From Caulobacter flavus (GTDB lineage: Bacteria > Pseudomonadota > Alphaproteobacteria > Caulobacterales > Caulobacteraceae): 64,000 nt of DNA. Both the position numbers and the translations under genes were made by a program. The stretch is taken from assembly GCF_003722335.1 (NCBI RefSeq), contig NZ_CP026100.1, positions 1,023,501 through 1,087,500 of the forward strand, given 5' to 3'. Shown in pieces: positions 7,972 to 17,213 of this stretch; within the stretch, counting starts at the first letter, position 1, and the number at the start of each line of letters is the position of its first letter. Under the pieces are notes generated by a model, which was not told where the DNA came from, made no database searches, and saw only the letters and a program-made list of their open reading frames with translations.

Positions 7972-9222
7972 CTACAGCGACGCCCCGCGCAGCAGCTTGG
8001 GTAGGTCCCCCACCCCGCCGCCGGCCTCGTGCATGAAGAACCGGCGCGCCGGGGCGATGCGGTTGACCGCCGCCATGCCGATCCCGCGGGCGGCGCGCAG
8101 CAGCGGATTGTCGTTCGAGAACAGCCGCACGAAGCCGTCGAAGGCCAGGGCGTTGGTGACATTGTCGAACCGCCGCCAGCGGGCATAGCGCTCCAGCGTC
8201 GCTTCGGCGCCGATGTCCTCGCCGTTGCGGATCGCCTCGACCACCACCTCGGCCAAGGCCGCGGCGTCCTTCAGGCCCAGGTTCAGCCCCTGGCCGGCGA
8301 TCGGGTGCACCCCATGGGCGGCGTCGCCGATCAAGGCCAGGCGCGGCGCGGTCAGGCGCTCGGCCAGCGACAGCGACAGCGGATAGACGAACACCGGACC
8401 GGCCATCTCGACGTCACCGAGGAAGTCGCCGAAGCGGCGCATCAGGTGGGCGTGGAAGGCTTCGGGCGAAGCGTGGCGCAGGGCCTCGCCGCGCGCCGTG
8501 CTTTCGGTCCAGACCAGGCTGGCGCGGTTGTCGGTCAGCGGCAGGATGGCGAACGGACCGCTGGGCAGGAAATATTCGTGCGCCACGCCCTCGTGCGGGC
8601 GCTGCATCCTCACGGTGGCGACGACGCCGCTCTGGCCGTAGCCCCAGCCGATGTCGCCGATGCCGGCCGCCTTGCGCAGGGCCGAGTTGCGGCCTTCGGC
8701 GCTGACGGCCAGCGGCGCGCTCAGCACCCGGCCGTCGGTGAGGGTGACGCGGGCTTCGGACGCGTCGACCTCGAGGCCCGTCGCGCCGGCCGGGGCGATG
8801 ACCTCAATGCCCTTGTCGATGGCGACCTTGGACAGGGCCGCGCGGATCTGGCGGTTCTCGATCAGGTAGCCCAGCGGCTCGCCGTCCGAGCGGTCGGCGA
8901 TCTCGCCGCTGTCGAAGCGCAGGAAGAACGGTGACGGCTTGCCTGAGGCCGCGCCCGGCGCCTTGCCGTCGGTGACCAGGATCTGCTCGATGCGCTGGGC
9001 GTGGGGCGCCAGGGCCTCGCCCGCGCCGATCGCCCGCCACTGGCGGAACGACGAATAGGCGATCGCCGAGGATCGCCCGTCGAAGGTCGGGGCCAGCTGG
9101 GCGTCGAAGGGCTGAGGATCGACCAGCAGGGGCTTTACCCCCGCCGAGGCGAGGGCGAGCGCCAGGGTGGTTCCGGCCATGCCGGCCCCGGCGATGATGA
9201 CGTCGGCGTCGTGCTTGCGCAT
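7972..9222 (-). CDS. ubiH: FAD-dependent aromatic hydroxylase, UbiH/UbiF/COQ6 family
   Basis: The 416-residue flavoprotein starts with a dinucleotide-binding 'VIIAGAGMAGTTLALAL' and carries the second FAD motif 'GDAAHGVHPIAGQGLNLGLKD', which is diagnostic of ubiquinone-pathway hydroxylases. These enzymes use O2 and NAD(P)H to hydroxylate the benzoquinone ring at the inner membrane. 'SAEGRNSALRK' in the middle is also typical. Alphaproteobacteria use different sets of such hydroxylases (UbiH, UbiL, UbiM), and the ring position cannot be told by eye. The stop abuts a family B repeat. Confidence 0.88.
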   Translation of the reverse strand: MRKHDADVIIAGAGMAGTTLALALASAGVKPLLVDPQPFDAQLAPTFDGRSSAIAYSSFRQWRAIGAGEALAPHAQRIEQILVTDGKAPGAASGKPSPFFLRFDSGEIADRSDGEPLGYLIENRQIRAALSKVAIDKGIEVIAPAGATGLEVDASEARVTLTDGRVLSAPLAVSAEGRNSALRKAAGIGDIGWGYGQSGVVATVRMQRPHEGVAHEYFLPSGPFAILPLTDNRASLVWTESTARGEALRHASPEAFHAHLMRRFGDFLGDVEMAGPVFVYPLSLSLAERLTAPRLALIGDAAHGVHPIAGQGLNLGLKDAAALAEVVVEAIRNGEDIGAEATLERYARWRRFDNVTNALAFDGFVRLFSNDNPLLRAARGIGMAAVNRIAPARRFFMHEAGGGVGDLPKLLRGASL

Positions 9223-9307
9223 GGCGTGGGTATGCGCCCGGCGCGGGCCGGCTGTCCAGTTGGACGAAGCGTCCGGGGATCCCTACGCAACTACTCTCTA
9301 AACTCTC

Positions 9308-9336
9308 GTCATTCCCGCCACAGGGGCGGGAATGAC
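9308..9336. repeat. Short hairpin repeat, half copy of family A
   Basis: GTCATTCCCGCC pairs with GGCGGGAATGAC around a short loop. This is one arm of the two-hairpin family A element found complete at 14321, 25991 and 42267. It lies in the 285-bp gap between divergent ubiH-like and asd genes. I see no clear promoter in the rest of that gap. Confidence 0.7.
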
Positions 9337-9507
9337 GGGCATAGTTGGGCGCGGCGCCGGCCGGCCAAGGCCTATCCGCAAAAATATTCCACCAATCGCG
9401 GCCATAAGCCGCCCCTTTCGCAAAACCCTGCCCTTGCCTACCCGCGTTGCCAGGCGTAACGGGACGGCGCATTTCCCCTTGTCGGGGCTGAAAGATTGGA
9501 GACTGCG

Positions 9508-10536
9508 ATGGGTTACCGGGTCGCCGTGGTCGGCGCCACGGGCAACGTGGGCCGCGAGATGTTCAACATCCTCGAGGAAGTGAAATTCCCCGTGGAGAAG
9601 ATGCACGCCATCGCCTCGCGCAAATCCATCGGGGCCGAGGTCTCGTTCGGCAGCCAGATCATCAAGTGCGAGGACCTGGAGCAGTTCGACTTCTCGAAGG
9701 TCGACATCGTGCTGATGAGCGCCGGCGGTTCGATCTCGGCCGCCTGGGCCGAGAAGATCGGCGCGGCCGGCGCGATCGTCATCGACAATTCCAGCCACTT
9801 CCGGATGGATCCGGACGTGCCGCTGGTGGTGCCGGAAGTGAACCCGGACGCCGTCAACAGCCTGCCCAAGAACATCATCGCCAACCCCAACTGCTCGACG
9901 GCCCAACTGGTCGTGGTGCTGGCCCCCCTGCACGCCGAAGCCAAGATCAAGCGCGTCGTCGTCTCGACCTACCAGTCGGTGTCGGGCGCGGGCAAGGAAG
10001 GCATGGACGAGCTGTGGGAGCAGACCAAGGGCGTCTTCGTCCTGGGCGCGCCCGAGCCCAAGAAGTTCACCAAGCAGATCGCCTTCAACGTCATTCCGCA
10101 CATCGACGTCTTCATGGAAGACGGCTTCACCAAGGAAGAGTGGAAAATGATGGCGGAGACCAAGAAGATCCTGGATCCGTCCATCAAGCTGACCGCCACC
10201 GCCGTGCGCGTGCCGGTCATGGTCGGCCACGCCGAGTCGGTGAACATCGAATTCGAGACCCCGCTGGACGAGGACGACGTCCGCGAGATCCTGCGTGACG
10301 CCGAGGGCGTGGAAGTCATCGATAAGCGCGAGAACGGCGGCTACATGACGCCGAAGGAAAGCGCCGGCGAGTTCCCCGTCTACGTGTCGCGCATCCGCAC
10401 CGATCCGACCGTCGACAACGGCATCGCGCTCTGGTGCGTCGCCGACAACCTGCGCAAGGGCGCGGCCCTGAACGCCGTGCAGATCGCCCAGCTGCTGCAC
10501 GACAAGGGCCTGATCAAGCAGAAGACCCCGGCCTAA
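9508..10536 (+). CDS. asd: Aspartate-semialdehyde dehydrogenase
   Basis: The 342-residue enzyme reduces aspartyl phosphate to aspartate semialdehyde with NADPH, feeding lysine/diaminopimelate, threonine and methionine synthesis. It has the nucleotide site 'VAVVGATGNVGREM', the catalytic Cys129 in 'NPNCSTAQL', the conserved His241 in 'VGHAESVNIEF' and the late 'NLRKGAALNAVQIA' segment. The ATG at 9508 has GGAG 6 bases upstream; the frame upstream of it adds only a few residues. A hairpin terminator follows 10 bases after the stop, so the gene is probably monocistronic. Confidence 0.97.
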   Translation: MGYRVAVVGATGNVGREMFNILEEVKFPVEKMHAIASRKSIGAEVSFGSQIIKCEDLEQFDFSKVDIVLMSAGGSISAAWAEKIGAAGAIVIDNSSHFRMDPDVPLVVPEVNPDAVNSLPKNIIANPNCSTAQLVVVLAPLHAEAKIKRVVVSTYQSVSGAGKEGMDELWEQTKGVFVLGAPEPKKFTKQIAFNVIPHIDVFMEDGFTKEEWKMMAETKKILDPSIKLTATAVRVPVMVGHAESVNIEFETPLDEDDVREILRDAEGVEVIDKRENGGYMTPKESAGEFPVYVSRIRTDPTVDNGIALWCVADNLRKGAALNAVQIAQLLHDKGLIKQKTPA

Positions 10537-10546
10537 GACGACCTCT

Positions 10547-10576
10547 CCGTCGTCCTCCGCCAGCGGGGGACGACGG
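10547..10576 (+). terminator. Hairpin terminator after asd
   Basis: CCGTCGTCC pairs perfectly with GGACGACGG across a short G/C-rich loop. No long T-run follows. Confidence 0.65.
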
Positions 10577-10681
10577 AACCGCCTTCGGGCGAATTTCGCA
10601 TCCACCGCAAGGCCAGCCCGCAAGATGTGGGCGGACGCCGGGATCCCTATCTGTCAGATCCCTCCGCGAAAGGTGCGGTCC

Positions 10682-11614
10682 ATGACTTCCAGTACGTCCG
10701 GCGGCCACATGCCCGGCGATCCGGGCGGCGACGCGCGTTCGGCCTATCTGGCCGGCGTCGGCTGCTATCTGCTCTGGGGCTTCCTGCCCCTCTATTTCCA
10801 CACCTTGTCGGTCATGGGCGTCACCTCGTTCGAGATGATCGCGCACCGGACACTGTGGTCGGTGATCTGGGCCGGGGGCCTGGTGTTGCTGGCAAGGCAG
10901 GGCGGCCAGGTGGCGCAAGTGCTGCGCCAGCCCAAGACCCTGGGGATCCTGTTCCTCTCGACCCTGGCGATCTTCGGCAACTGGACGATCTACGTGGTGG
11001 CGGTGAACGCCGGGCGGGTGATCGAGGCCAGCCTCGGCTACTACATCAACCCGCTGATGAACATGGCGGCCGGCGCCCTGCTGTTCCGCGAGCGGATGAG
11101 CACCGAGGGCAAGGTCGCCATTGGCCTGGCCGCCGTGGGCGTGGCCATCCAGACCATCGCCCTGGGCCACCTGCCGCTGGTGTCTCTCGGCCTCGCCCTG
11201 ACCTTCTGCGTCTACGCCATCCTGCGAAAGCAGGTGAAGGCCGACGCCCAGACGGGCCTGTTCATCGAGTGCGCCTACCTGGCGATCCCTGGCCTGCTCT
11301 ATGTCTGGCACCTGCAGGCCTCGGGCGCCGGCCACTTCACCCAGGACGCCCGGACGGCGATCCTGCTGCTGGCCGCCGGCCCGGCTACGGTCGTGCCGCT
11401 GGCCCTGTTCGCCTGGTCGGCCCGCCGCCTGCCGCTGAGCGCCGTCGGCTTCCTGCAGTTCATCGCCCCGACCCTGCAGTTCCTGCTCGGCGTGTTCCTG
11501 GGCGAGGCCTTTACGCCGCTGCGGGCGCTGTCGTTCGTGTTCATCTGGCTGGGCGTGGCCGCCTTCGCCTACGGCGCCTGGAAACGCACGCGAAGCGCGC
11601 CGGCGATGGCGTAA
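10682..11614 (+). CDS. rarD: RarD-type transporter of the EamA/DMT superfamily
   Basis: The 310-residue protein is almost entirely hydrophobic, with about ten membrane spans. RarD hallmarks are 'GVGCYLLWGFLPLYF', 'EMIAHRTLWS', 'NWTIYVVAVNAGRVIEASLGYYINPLMN' and 'SAVGFLQFIAPTLQFLLGVF'. Members sit in the inner membrane and are predicted metabolite exporters; the cargo of RarD is not established. AAGGTG lies about 9 bases before the ATG at 10682. The gene follows asd after a terminator and probably has its own promoter in the 105-bp gap. Confidence 0.9.
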   Translation: MTSSTSGGHMPGDPGGDARSAYLAGVGCYLLWGFLPLYFHTLSVMGVTSFEMIAHRTLWSVIWAGGLVLLARQGGQVAQVLRQPKTLGILFLSTLAIFGNWTIYVVAVNAGRVIEASLGYYINPLMNMAAGALLFRERMSTEGKVAIGLAAVGVAIQTIALGHLPLVSLGLALTFCVYAILRKQVKADAQTGLFIECAYLAIPGLLYVWHLQASGAGHFTQDARTAILLLAAGPATVVPLALFAWSARRLPLSAVGFLQFIAPTLQFLLGVFLGEAFTPLRALSFVFIWLGVAAFAYGAWKRTRSAPAMA

Positions 11615-11728
11615 GAACCGCCGACGCCGCCAGGCGTTGGTCAATTTGTCGCACCGCCGCCGGCCCTTAAGCCGGCGGCAAGACGCGCTGCGTCAGGTAT
11701 GGCGACAGACTTAATGCTGGGGGAAACC

Positions 11729-12064
11729 ATGTCCACGGACGCGCAAGCCATCACCACGCCCGACCTCGCCGCCGTCCTGGAGGCCCTCTCCGTCGAGATG
11801 TCGCTGGCCGCCGAGGCCTGCGGGCACCTCGACAGCGCCCTGGGCAAGATCCTCGAGAACACTCCGCCGGAATCCCGCATGGCCGTGATGCAGGAGCTGC
11901 ACACGGTCGACCACCTGGCCCAGCACATCACCGCCATCACCGACTTCACCGCCAAGCTGGTGCAGGCCGCGCCGGACGGCGTGCCGCTGGCCGTGCAGGA
12001 CGCCCTGGCGACCATCACCCTGGGGGCCGTGGCCGAGCGGCTGAAGGGCCGGCTGGGGGTCTGA
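11729..12064 (+). CDS. Small helical protein of unknown function
   Basis: The 111-residue product starts at the ATG at 11729, which has CTGGGGG about 8 bases upstream. It is acidic, has no signal peptide or membrane segment, and looks wholly alpha-helical ('LAAVLEALSVEMSLAAEACGHLDSALGKIL', 'LHTVDHLAQHITAITDF'). The pattern of Leu, His and Asp in amphipathic helices recalls a four-helix bundle, but I do not recognise a family. It stands alone between rarD and a convergent serine hydrolase gene. Confidence 0.75.
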   Translation: MSTDAQAITTPDLAAVLEALSVEMSLAAEACGHLDSALGKILENTPPESRMAVMQELHTVDHLAQHITAITDFTAKLVQAAPDGVPLAVQDALATITLGAVAERLKGRLGV

Positions 12065-12071
12065 TCCTCAT

Positions 12072-12175
12072 TGCGTCCTTCGAGGCTCCCCTTCGGGTCG
12101 CACCTCAGGATGAGGACATCACTGCATGGAATTCCTCATCCTGAGGCGCCCGCGCAGCGGGCCTCGAAGGACGCA
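12072..12175. repeat. Dispersed palindromic element, family C
   Basis: Two nested pairs of arms are present: TGCGTCCTTCGAGGC (12072-12086) with its exact complement at 12161-12175, and CCTCAGGATGAGGA (12103-12116) with its complement at 12133-12146. The element fills the gap between convergent genes. The TCCTCATCCTGAGG core is common in alphaproteobacterial intergenic repeats. Confidence 0.75.
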
Positions 12176-12180
12176 CTGTC

Positions 12181-13320
12181 CTACAAACTCGCGTAAGCCG
12201 CCTTGATCAGGCTGACCGCGCGGGGATCGCCGATCAGTTCGTTGCCCTGGCGGTTCATCACGTACGATCCCGAAACCCCGGTCTTGGGATCGGCGAAGGC
12301 GCACGATCCGCCCCAGCCCGAATGGCCGAAGGCGTCGGCCGTCGGGCCGTAGAAGAAGTTGGGCGTGTTGCGCATGAAGCCCGCGCCCCAGCTGATCTGG
12401 TAGGGCAGCACGAGGTCCTGGCCGGCGATGCGTTCGGCCCGGGCCTTCTCCATCGCCTCCGGCGACAGCACCTTGACCCCGTCCAGCGTGCCGCCGCTGG
12501 CCAGGGCGCCCATCAGGCGGGCCAGCGAATGAGCGGTGGCGTGGCCGTTGGCCGACGGGATCTCGGCCCGCCGCCATTCGCCCGTGCCGCGGCCGCCGGG
12601 CGCCGCCCACTTGGTCATGAAGGCCGCGCGGATGGCGTCGTTGATCTCGCCGAACTTGGGGAAGGCGGTCGGCCGCATCAGGTCGGCGCAGCGCCCGTGC
12701 TCGCTGTCGGGCAGGCCGATCCAGATGTCGAGGCCCAGCGGACCGGCCAGGTCCTCGCGCAGCGCCGTCCCCATGGTGCGGCCGTCGACGCGGCGGAAGA
12801 TCTCGCCCGCCGTGTAGCCGAAGGTCACCGGGTGATAGCCGCTGGCCGATCCGACCGGCCACAGCGGGGCCATGGCGGCCAGCTTGGCGGTCGTCGCCTC
12901 CCAGTCGAACCAGATGGCCGGATCCACCTCGTCGAGGAAGCCCGACAGGCCGTCCTGGTGCGACATCACCTGGCCGACGGTGATCTGCGCCTTGCCGTTC
13001 TGGGCGAACTCCGGCCACACCGAGGCTACGGTCTGGTCGTAGGTCAACCTGCCCTGGTCGACGAGGCGGGCGACCAGCAGGGCGGCGATCGCCTTGGTGG
13101 TCGAGAACAGCGGCGTCAGGGTTTCGGGCCCGAAGGCGACCTCGCGCTTACGGTCGGCGTGGCCGGCCATCAGGTCGACCACCACCTCGCCGTCGATCGC
13201 CAGGGAAAAGCGCGCGCCCAGTTCGCCGCCGCCGGGCGAGGCCGGATCGAAATTGGCCTCGAAGGCGTCATAGACCTGGGCGAACGGGGCGGGGCAGACG
13301 CCGGTGATGTCGAGGCTCAT
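12181..13320 (-). CDS. Serine hydrolase of the beta-lactamase class C / EstB family
   Basis: The 379-residue protein carries the SxxK motif of serine beta-lactamase-like enzymes (Ser73-Thr-Thr-Lys76 in 'LFSTTKAIAALLV') and a C-terminal 'HSGWGG' in place of the KTG box, as in esterases of the EstB type. 'MSHQDGLSGF' is also characteristic. There is no signal peptide, so it is probably cytoplasmic and acts on esters or amides rather than as a resistance enzyme. It starts 72 bases from the divergent 2-hydroxyacid dehydrogenase gene and converges on a family C repeat. Confidence 0.88.
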   Translation of the reverse strand: MSLDITGVCPAPFAQVYDAFEANFDPASPGGGELGARFSLAIDGEVVVDLMAGHADRKREVAFGPETLTPLFSTTKAIAALLVARLVDQGRLTYDQTVASVWPEFAQNGKAQITVGQVMSHQDGLSGFLDEVDPAIWFDWEATTAKLAAMAPLWPVGSASGYHPVTFGYTAGEIFRRVDGRTMGTALREDLAGPLGLDIWIGLPDSEHGRCADLMRPTAFPKFGEINDAIRAAFMTKWAAPGGRGTGEWRRAEIPSANGHATAHSLARLMGALASGGTLDGVKVLSPEAMEKARAERIAGQDLVLPYQISWGAGFMRNTPNFFYGPTADAFGHSGWGGSCAFADPKTGVSGSYVMNRQGNELIGDPRAVSLIKAAYASL

Positions 13321-13392
13321 GAAGTTTCGTCTAGCCCGCCGGGCCGGGGTTTGTCATCCGAAGGACAGTGCGATGCGTAACCGGAGCCCGCG

Positions 13393-14304
13393 ATGAAACC
13401 CGACGTCCTCCAGCTCAAGGCCCTGTCGCCACGGCTCGAAGCCGGACTGGAGGCGGCCTACACGGTCCACCGCCCCTATCGCGCCGCCGATGCCGACGCC
13501 CTGATCGCCGAGGTCGCGCCGAGGATCCAGGCGATCGTCACCGGCGGCGACCTGGGCGTGCCGGCCGCGCTGTGGGACCGCCTGCCGGGCCTGGAGATCG
13601 TCGCCGTACACGGCGTTGGCCTCGACAAGGTGGACCTCGAACTGGCCGCGGCTCGCGGCGTGACCGTGACCACCACGCCGGGCGTGCTCACCGAAGACGT
13701 GGCCGAACTGGCCATCGGCCTGTGGCTGTCGCTCGCCCGCCGGATGGTGAGCGCCGACCGCTACGTGCGCGAAGGCCGCTGGGCGAAGGCCGAGCGCCTG
13801 CCCCTGGCGCGGCGGGCCAGCGGGCGGAAGGTCGGGATCCTGGGCCTGGGCCAGATCGGCCGGGCGATCGCGGCGATGGCCGCGCCCTTCGCCGGCGAGA
13901 TCGCCTATCACAGCCGCCGGCCGGTCGAGGACGTCCCCTACGCCTTCCACGCCAGCCCCCAGGACCTGGCCCGCGCGGTCGACGTGCTGTTCCTGGCCGC
14001 GCCCGGCGACGCCGCCCCCCTGGTCGACGCGGCGGTGCTGGAGGCTCTGGGTCCCGACGGCCTGCTGATCAACGTCGCGCGCGGCTCGGTGGTCGACGAG
14101 GCGGCGCTGGTCGCGGCGCTGATCGACGGGACGATCGCCGGCGCCGGCCTCGACGTCTTCGCGGACGAGCCGGACGCGCCGCAGGCCCTGCTGACGATGG
14201 ACAACGTGGTGCTGCAGCCGCACCGCGGCAGCGCGACGGAGGAGGCCCGCTCGGCTATGGCGGCATTGGTGCTGAAGAACCTGGAGCGGCATTTCAGGGG
14301 CTGA
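13393..14304 (+). CDS. D-2-hydroxyacid dehydrogenase (glyoxylate/hydroxypyruvate reductase-like)
   Basis: The 303-residue enzyme has the NAD(P)-binding glycine motif 'GILGLGQIGRAIA' and the catalytic trio of the family: Arg in 'NVARGSVVDE', Glu in 'DVFADEPDAP' and His in 'LQPHRGSAT'. Such enzymes reduce 2-oxoacids such as glyoxylate and hydroxypyruvate. Substrate and cofactor cannot be fixed by eye. The ATG has GGAG 9 bases upstream. A family A repeat lies between its stop and the convergent pyridoxal kinase gene. Confidence 0.9.
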   Translation: MKPDVLQLKALSPRLEAGLEAAYTVHRPYRAADADALIAEVAPRIQAIVTGGDLGVPAALWDRLPGLEIVAVHGVGLDKVDLELAAARGVTVTTTPGVLTEDVAELAIGLWLSLARRMVSADRYVREGRWAKAERLPLARRASGRKVGILGLGQIGRAIAAMAAPFAGEIAYHSRRPVEDVPYAFHASPQDLARAVDVLFLAAPGDAAPLVDAAVLEALGPDGLLINVARGSVVDEAALVAALIDGTIAGAGLDVFADEPDAPQALLTMDNVVLQPHRGSATEEARSAMAALVLKNLERHFRG

Positions 14305-14320
14305 GAGCCCCCCTATCCTC

Positions 14321-14453
14321 CCGTCATTCCCGCCCTTGTGGCGGGAACCCCTCCTTCAGCCGCACGGGCGGGAGGGGCGGATCGCTGGCGATCCGCTTGC
14401 GCTTCACGTGCGAGCGGAGCCAGAGGTTCCCGCCACAAGGGCGGGAATGGCGG
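14321..14453. repeat. Two-hairpin repeat element, family A copy 2
   Basis: Two hairpins with the same 7-bp stem TTCCCGC/GCGGGAA sit exactly 100 bases apart (14327 and 14427). Their loops, CCTTGTG and CACAAGG, are exact complements. The element lies in the gap between convergent genes. Confidence 0.8.
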
Positions 14454-14467
14454 TAAGATTTGCAGAC

Positions 14468-15316
14468 CTAAGCCAGCCGCTCAATGCGCACGGTCGGCGA
14501 GGTCTGCTTGATGCGGGCGGCCATGGCCACGATCGGCAGTTCCGGGGCGTTCCAGATGTTGGCGGCGGTGACGGTCTCGGCGACGCCGCCGACGGCGCGG
14601 GCCAGGCCGTAGGACAGGGTCTGGCCTTCGAGGATCGAGGCGGCGAACAGGGCGGTCAGCAGGTCGCCGGTGCCGCTGGGCGAGCGCTCGGCCTTGGCGT
14701 GAGCGGCGAGCCAGGCCTCCTTGCGGTCGGCGTAGACCACGCCGATCTCGTTTCCGCGCCGCACCGACGAGACGATCACCGGCTTGTTCAGCAGGCGGGC
14801 GGCGCGCACCGCGCCGGCCGGATCGCGGACCTCGGCCCCGGTCAGGCGCTGCAGCTCCCAGGCGTTGGGGGCGACGATGTCTGCGCGCGGGATCAGGTCG
14901 GCGGCGATGGCGTCGGCCACCTCGGCGGCCACGTAGAGCCCCTTGCCGGCGTCGCCCATGGTCGGATCGACGATGATGGTCGGCTTGCGGCCCGAGGCGC
15001 CGTCGCGCGGTGCGGCCCGCACCGCGTCGATCGCCCGGGCGGCGGCGCGCACCTGCGCGGCGCTGGCGAAATAGCCGGTGACGACGATGTCGGTCAGGCC
15101 GAACAGGCCGTTGGCCTCCAGCCCGTCGAGCATGCCCTCGACCACCTCGATCGGCACCGGCGCGCCGCCGGGCGCGCCCCAGCCGGGGTGGCGGCCGAAC
15201 AGCACGGTCGGCACGACCATGGTGTCGATCCGGAACTGGGTCAGGGCCGCGGCCTGGGCGGTGGCGCCCACCTGGCTGCCGGCGACGTGGCTGGAAATGA
15301 GTAGCGCGAGCGGCAT
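14468..15316 (-). CDS. pdxY: Pyridoxal kinase, PdxY-like
   Basis: The 282-residue kinase of the ribokinase fold phosphorylates pyridoxal (salvage of vitamin B6). Family marks are 'ISSHVAGSQVGATAQAAALT' at the N-terminus, 'VPTVLFGRHPGWG', 'DIVAPNAWELQRLTG' and the ATP/anion site 'PSGTGDLLTALF', whose Asp is the catalytic base. The ATG at 15316 is preferred to a TTG two codons earlier. No strong ribosome site is visible. A ThiD-type hydroxymethylpyrimidine kinase is the alternative but fits the N-terminus less well. Confidence 0.88.
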   Translation of the reverse strand: MPLALLISSHVAGSQVGATAQAAALTQFRIDTMVVPTVLFGRHPGWGAPGGAPVPIEVVEGMLDGLEANGLFGLTDIVVTGYFASAAQVRAAARAIDAVRAAPRDGASGRKPTIIVDPTMGDAGKGLYVAAEVADAIAADLIPRADIVAPNAWELQRLTGAEVRDPAGAVRAARLLNKPVIVSSVRRGNEIGVVYADRKEAWLAAHAKAERSPSGTGDLLTALFAASILEGQTLSYGLARAVGGVAETVTAANIWNAPELPIVAMAARIKQTSPTVRIERLA

Positions 15317-15407
15317 GGCCAAAGCGATTAGCCGAGCGCGCGGAACTTGAACAGGGCGTCAGGAAGGCAAATCCGAGGCCGCTCGTCCGCTGGTCGAAAC
15401 CGACGCG

Positions 15408-15437
15408 AAAAAGCCCGCTCCGAAGAGCGGGCTTTCC
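15408..15437 (-). terminator. Terminator of ahcY
   Basis: AAAGCCCGCTC (15410-15420) and GAGCGGGCTTT (15425-15435) form a perfect 11-bp stem with a CGAA loop. On the minus strand it ends in five T residues, directly downstream of ahcY. Confidence 0.9.
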
Positions 15438-15462
15438 CGTGAAACGCCGGTCGGCGGATCGC

Positions 15463-16854
<1,392 letters not shown>

Positions 16855-16919
16855 GGGCGGCTCCTGGTCGGGGGATGTCTTGCGCGCCTTATAGCGCGGG
16901 CGGCGGACAGTGGCTAATT

Positions 16920-16941
16920 GACATAAAGATTTCCTTATGTC
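16920..16941. promoter_or_regulatory. Palindromic operator upstream of ahcY
   Basis: GACATAA (16920-16926) and TTATGTC (16935-16941) flank an AAGA/TCTT-like centre, giving a 22-bp near-perfect palindrome 66-87 bases before the ahcY start. It resembles ArsR-family operators of the SahR type, which control methionine-cycle genes in proteobacteria. A GCTATAAG box (minus strand, about 16890-16897) could be the -10 element. Confidence 0.6.
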
Positions 16942-17050
16942 CGCGCCGGAGAGAAGCGCGTTGCGCGAATACGCGTGGCGGGAGAACTGGCGTGACCCTT
17001 GCGGACCAAGCCGGCTCTAGTGCCAATGTGGGATGTGGGGGATTACCGAT

Positions 17051-17155
17051 ATGCGTTCGCCGAGCCGGCCTTTCTTCAAGGCCTATGAAGTCGTGGCCAT
17101 CGTGGCCTTCGTGGTCGTCGCCGCCGTCGTGGGCAGCCTGAAACTCGTCTACTGA
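17051..17155 (+). CDS. Candidate 34-residue single-pass membrane protein
   Basis: An ATG at 17051 opens 34 codons ending at TGA 17153-17155. The product has a short basic N-terminus ('MRSPSRPFFKAYE'), one hydrophobic helix ('VVAIVAFVVVAAVVGSLKL') and ends in Val-Tyr. A GTGGGGG stretch lies about 10 bases upstream. This is the typical build of bacterial membrane microproteins. Nothing else explains the region between the ahcY operator and the AsmA-like gene, which starts 58 bases downstream. Confidence 0.55.
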   Translation: MRSPSRPFFKAYEVVAIVAFVVVAAVVGSLKLVY

Positions 17156-17213
17156 TACCATCTGATAAGGGCGGCCAGGGAACGGAACGCCGTTCACCGC
17201 GCGTTGTAGGCGG

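Noticed and set aside
14321..14453. Family A repeats as ends of an insertion sequence
   Set aside because: The arms are short, the interior has no transposase, and copies are about 135 bases; a small non-autonomous or REP-like element is more likely.
16875..17141. An 88-codon plus-strand frame covering the ahcY upstream region
   Set aside because: It starts within the probable ahcY promoter, has no family features, and the shorter membrane frame from 17051 is better supported.
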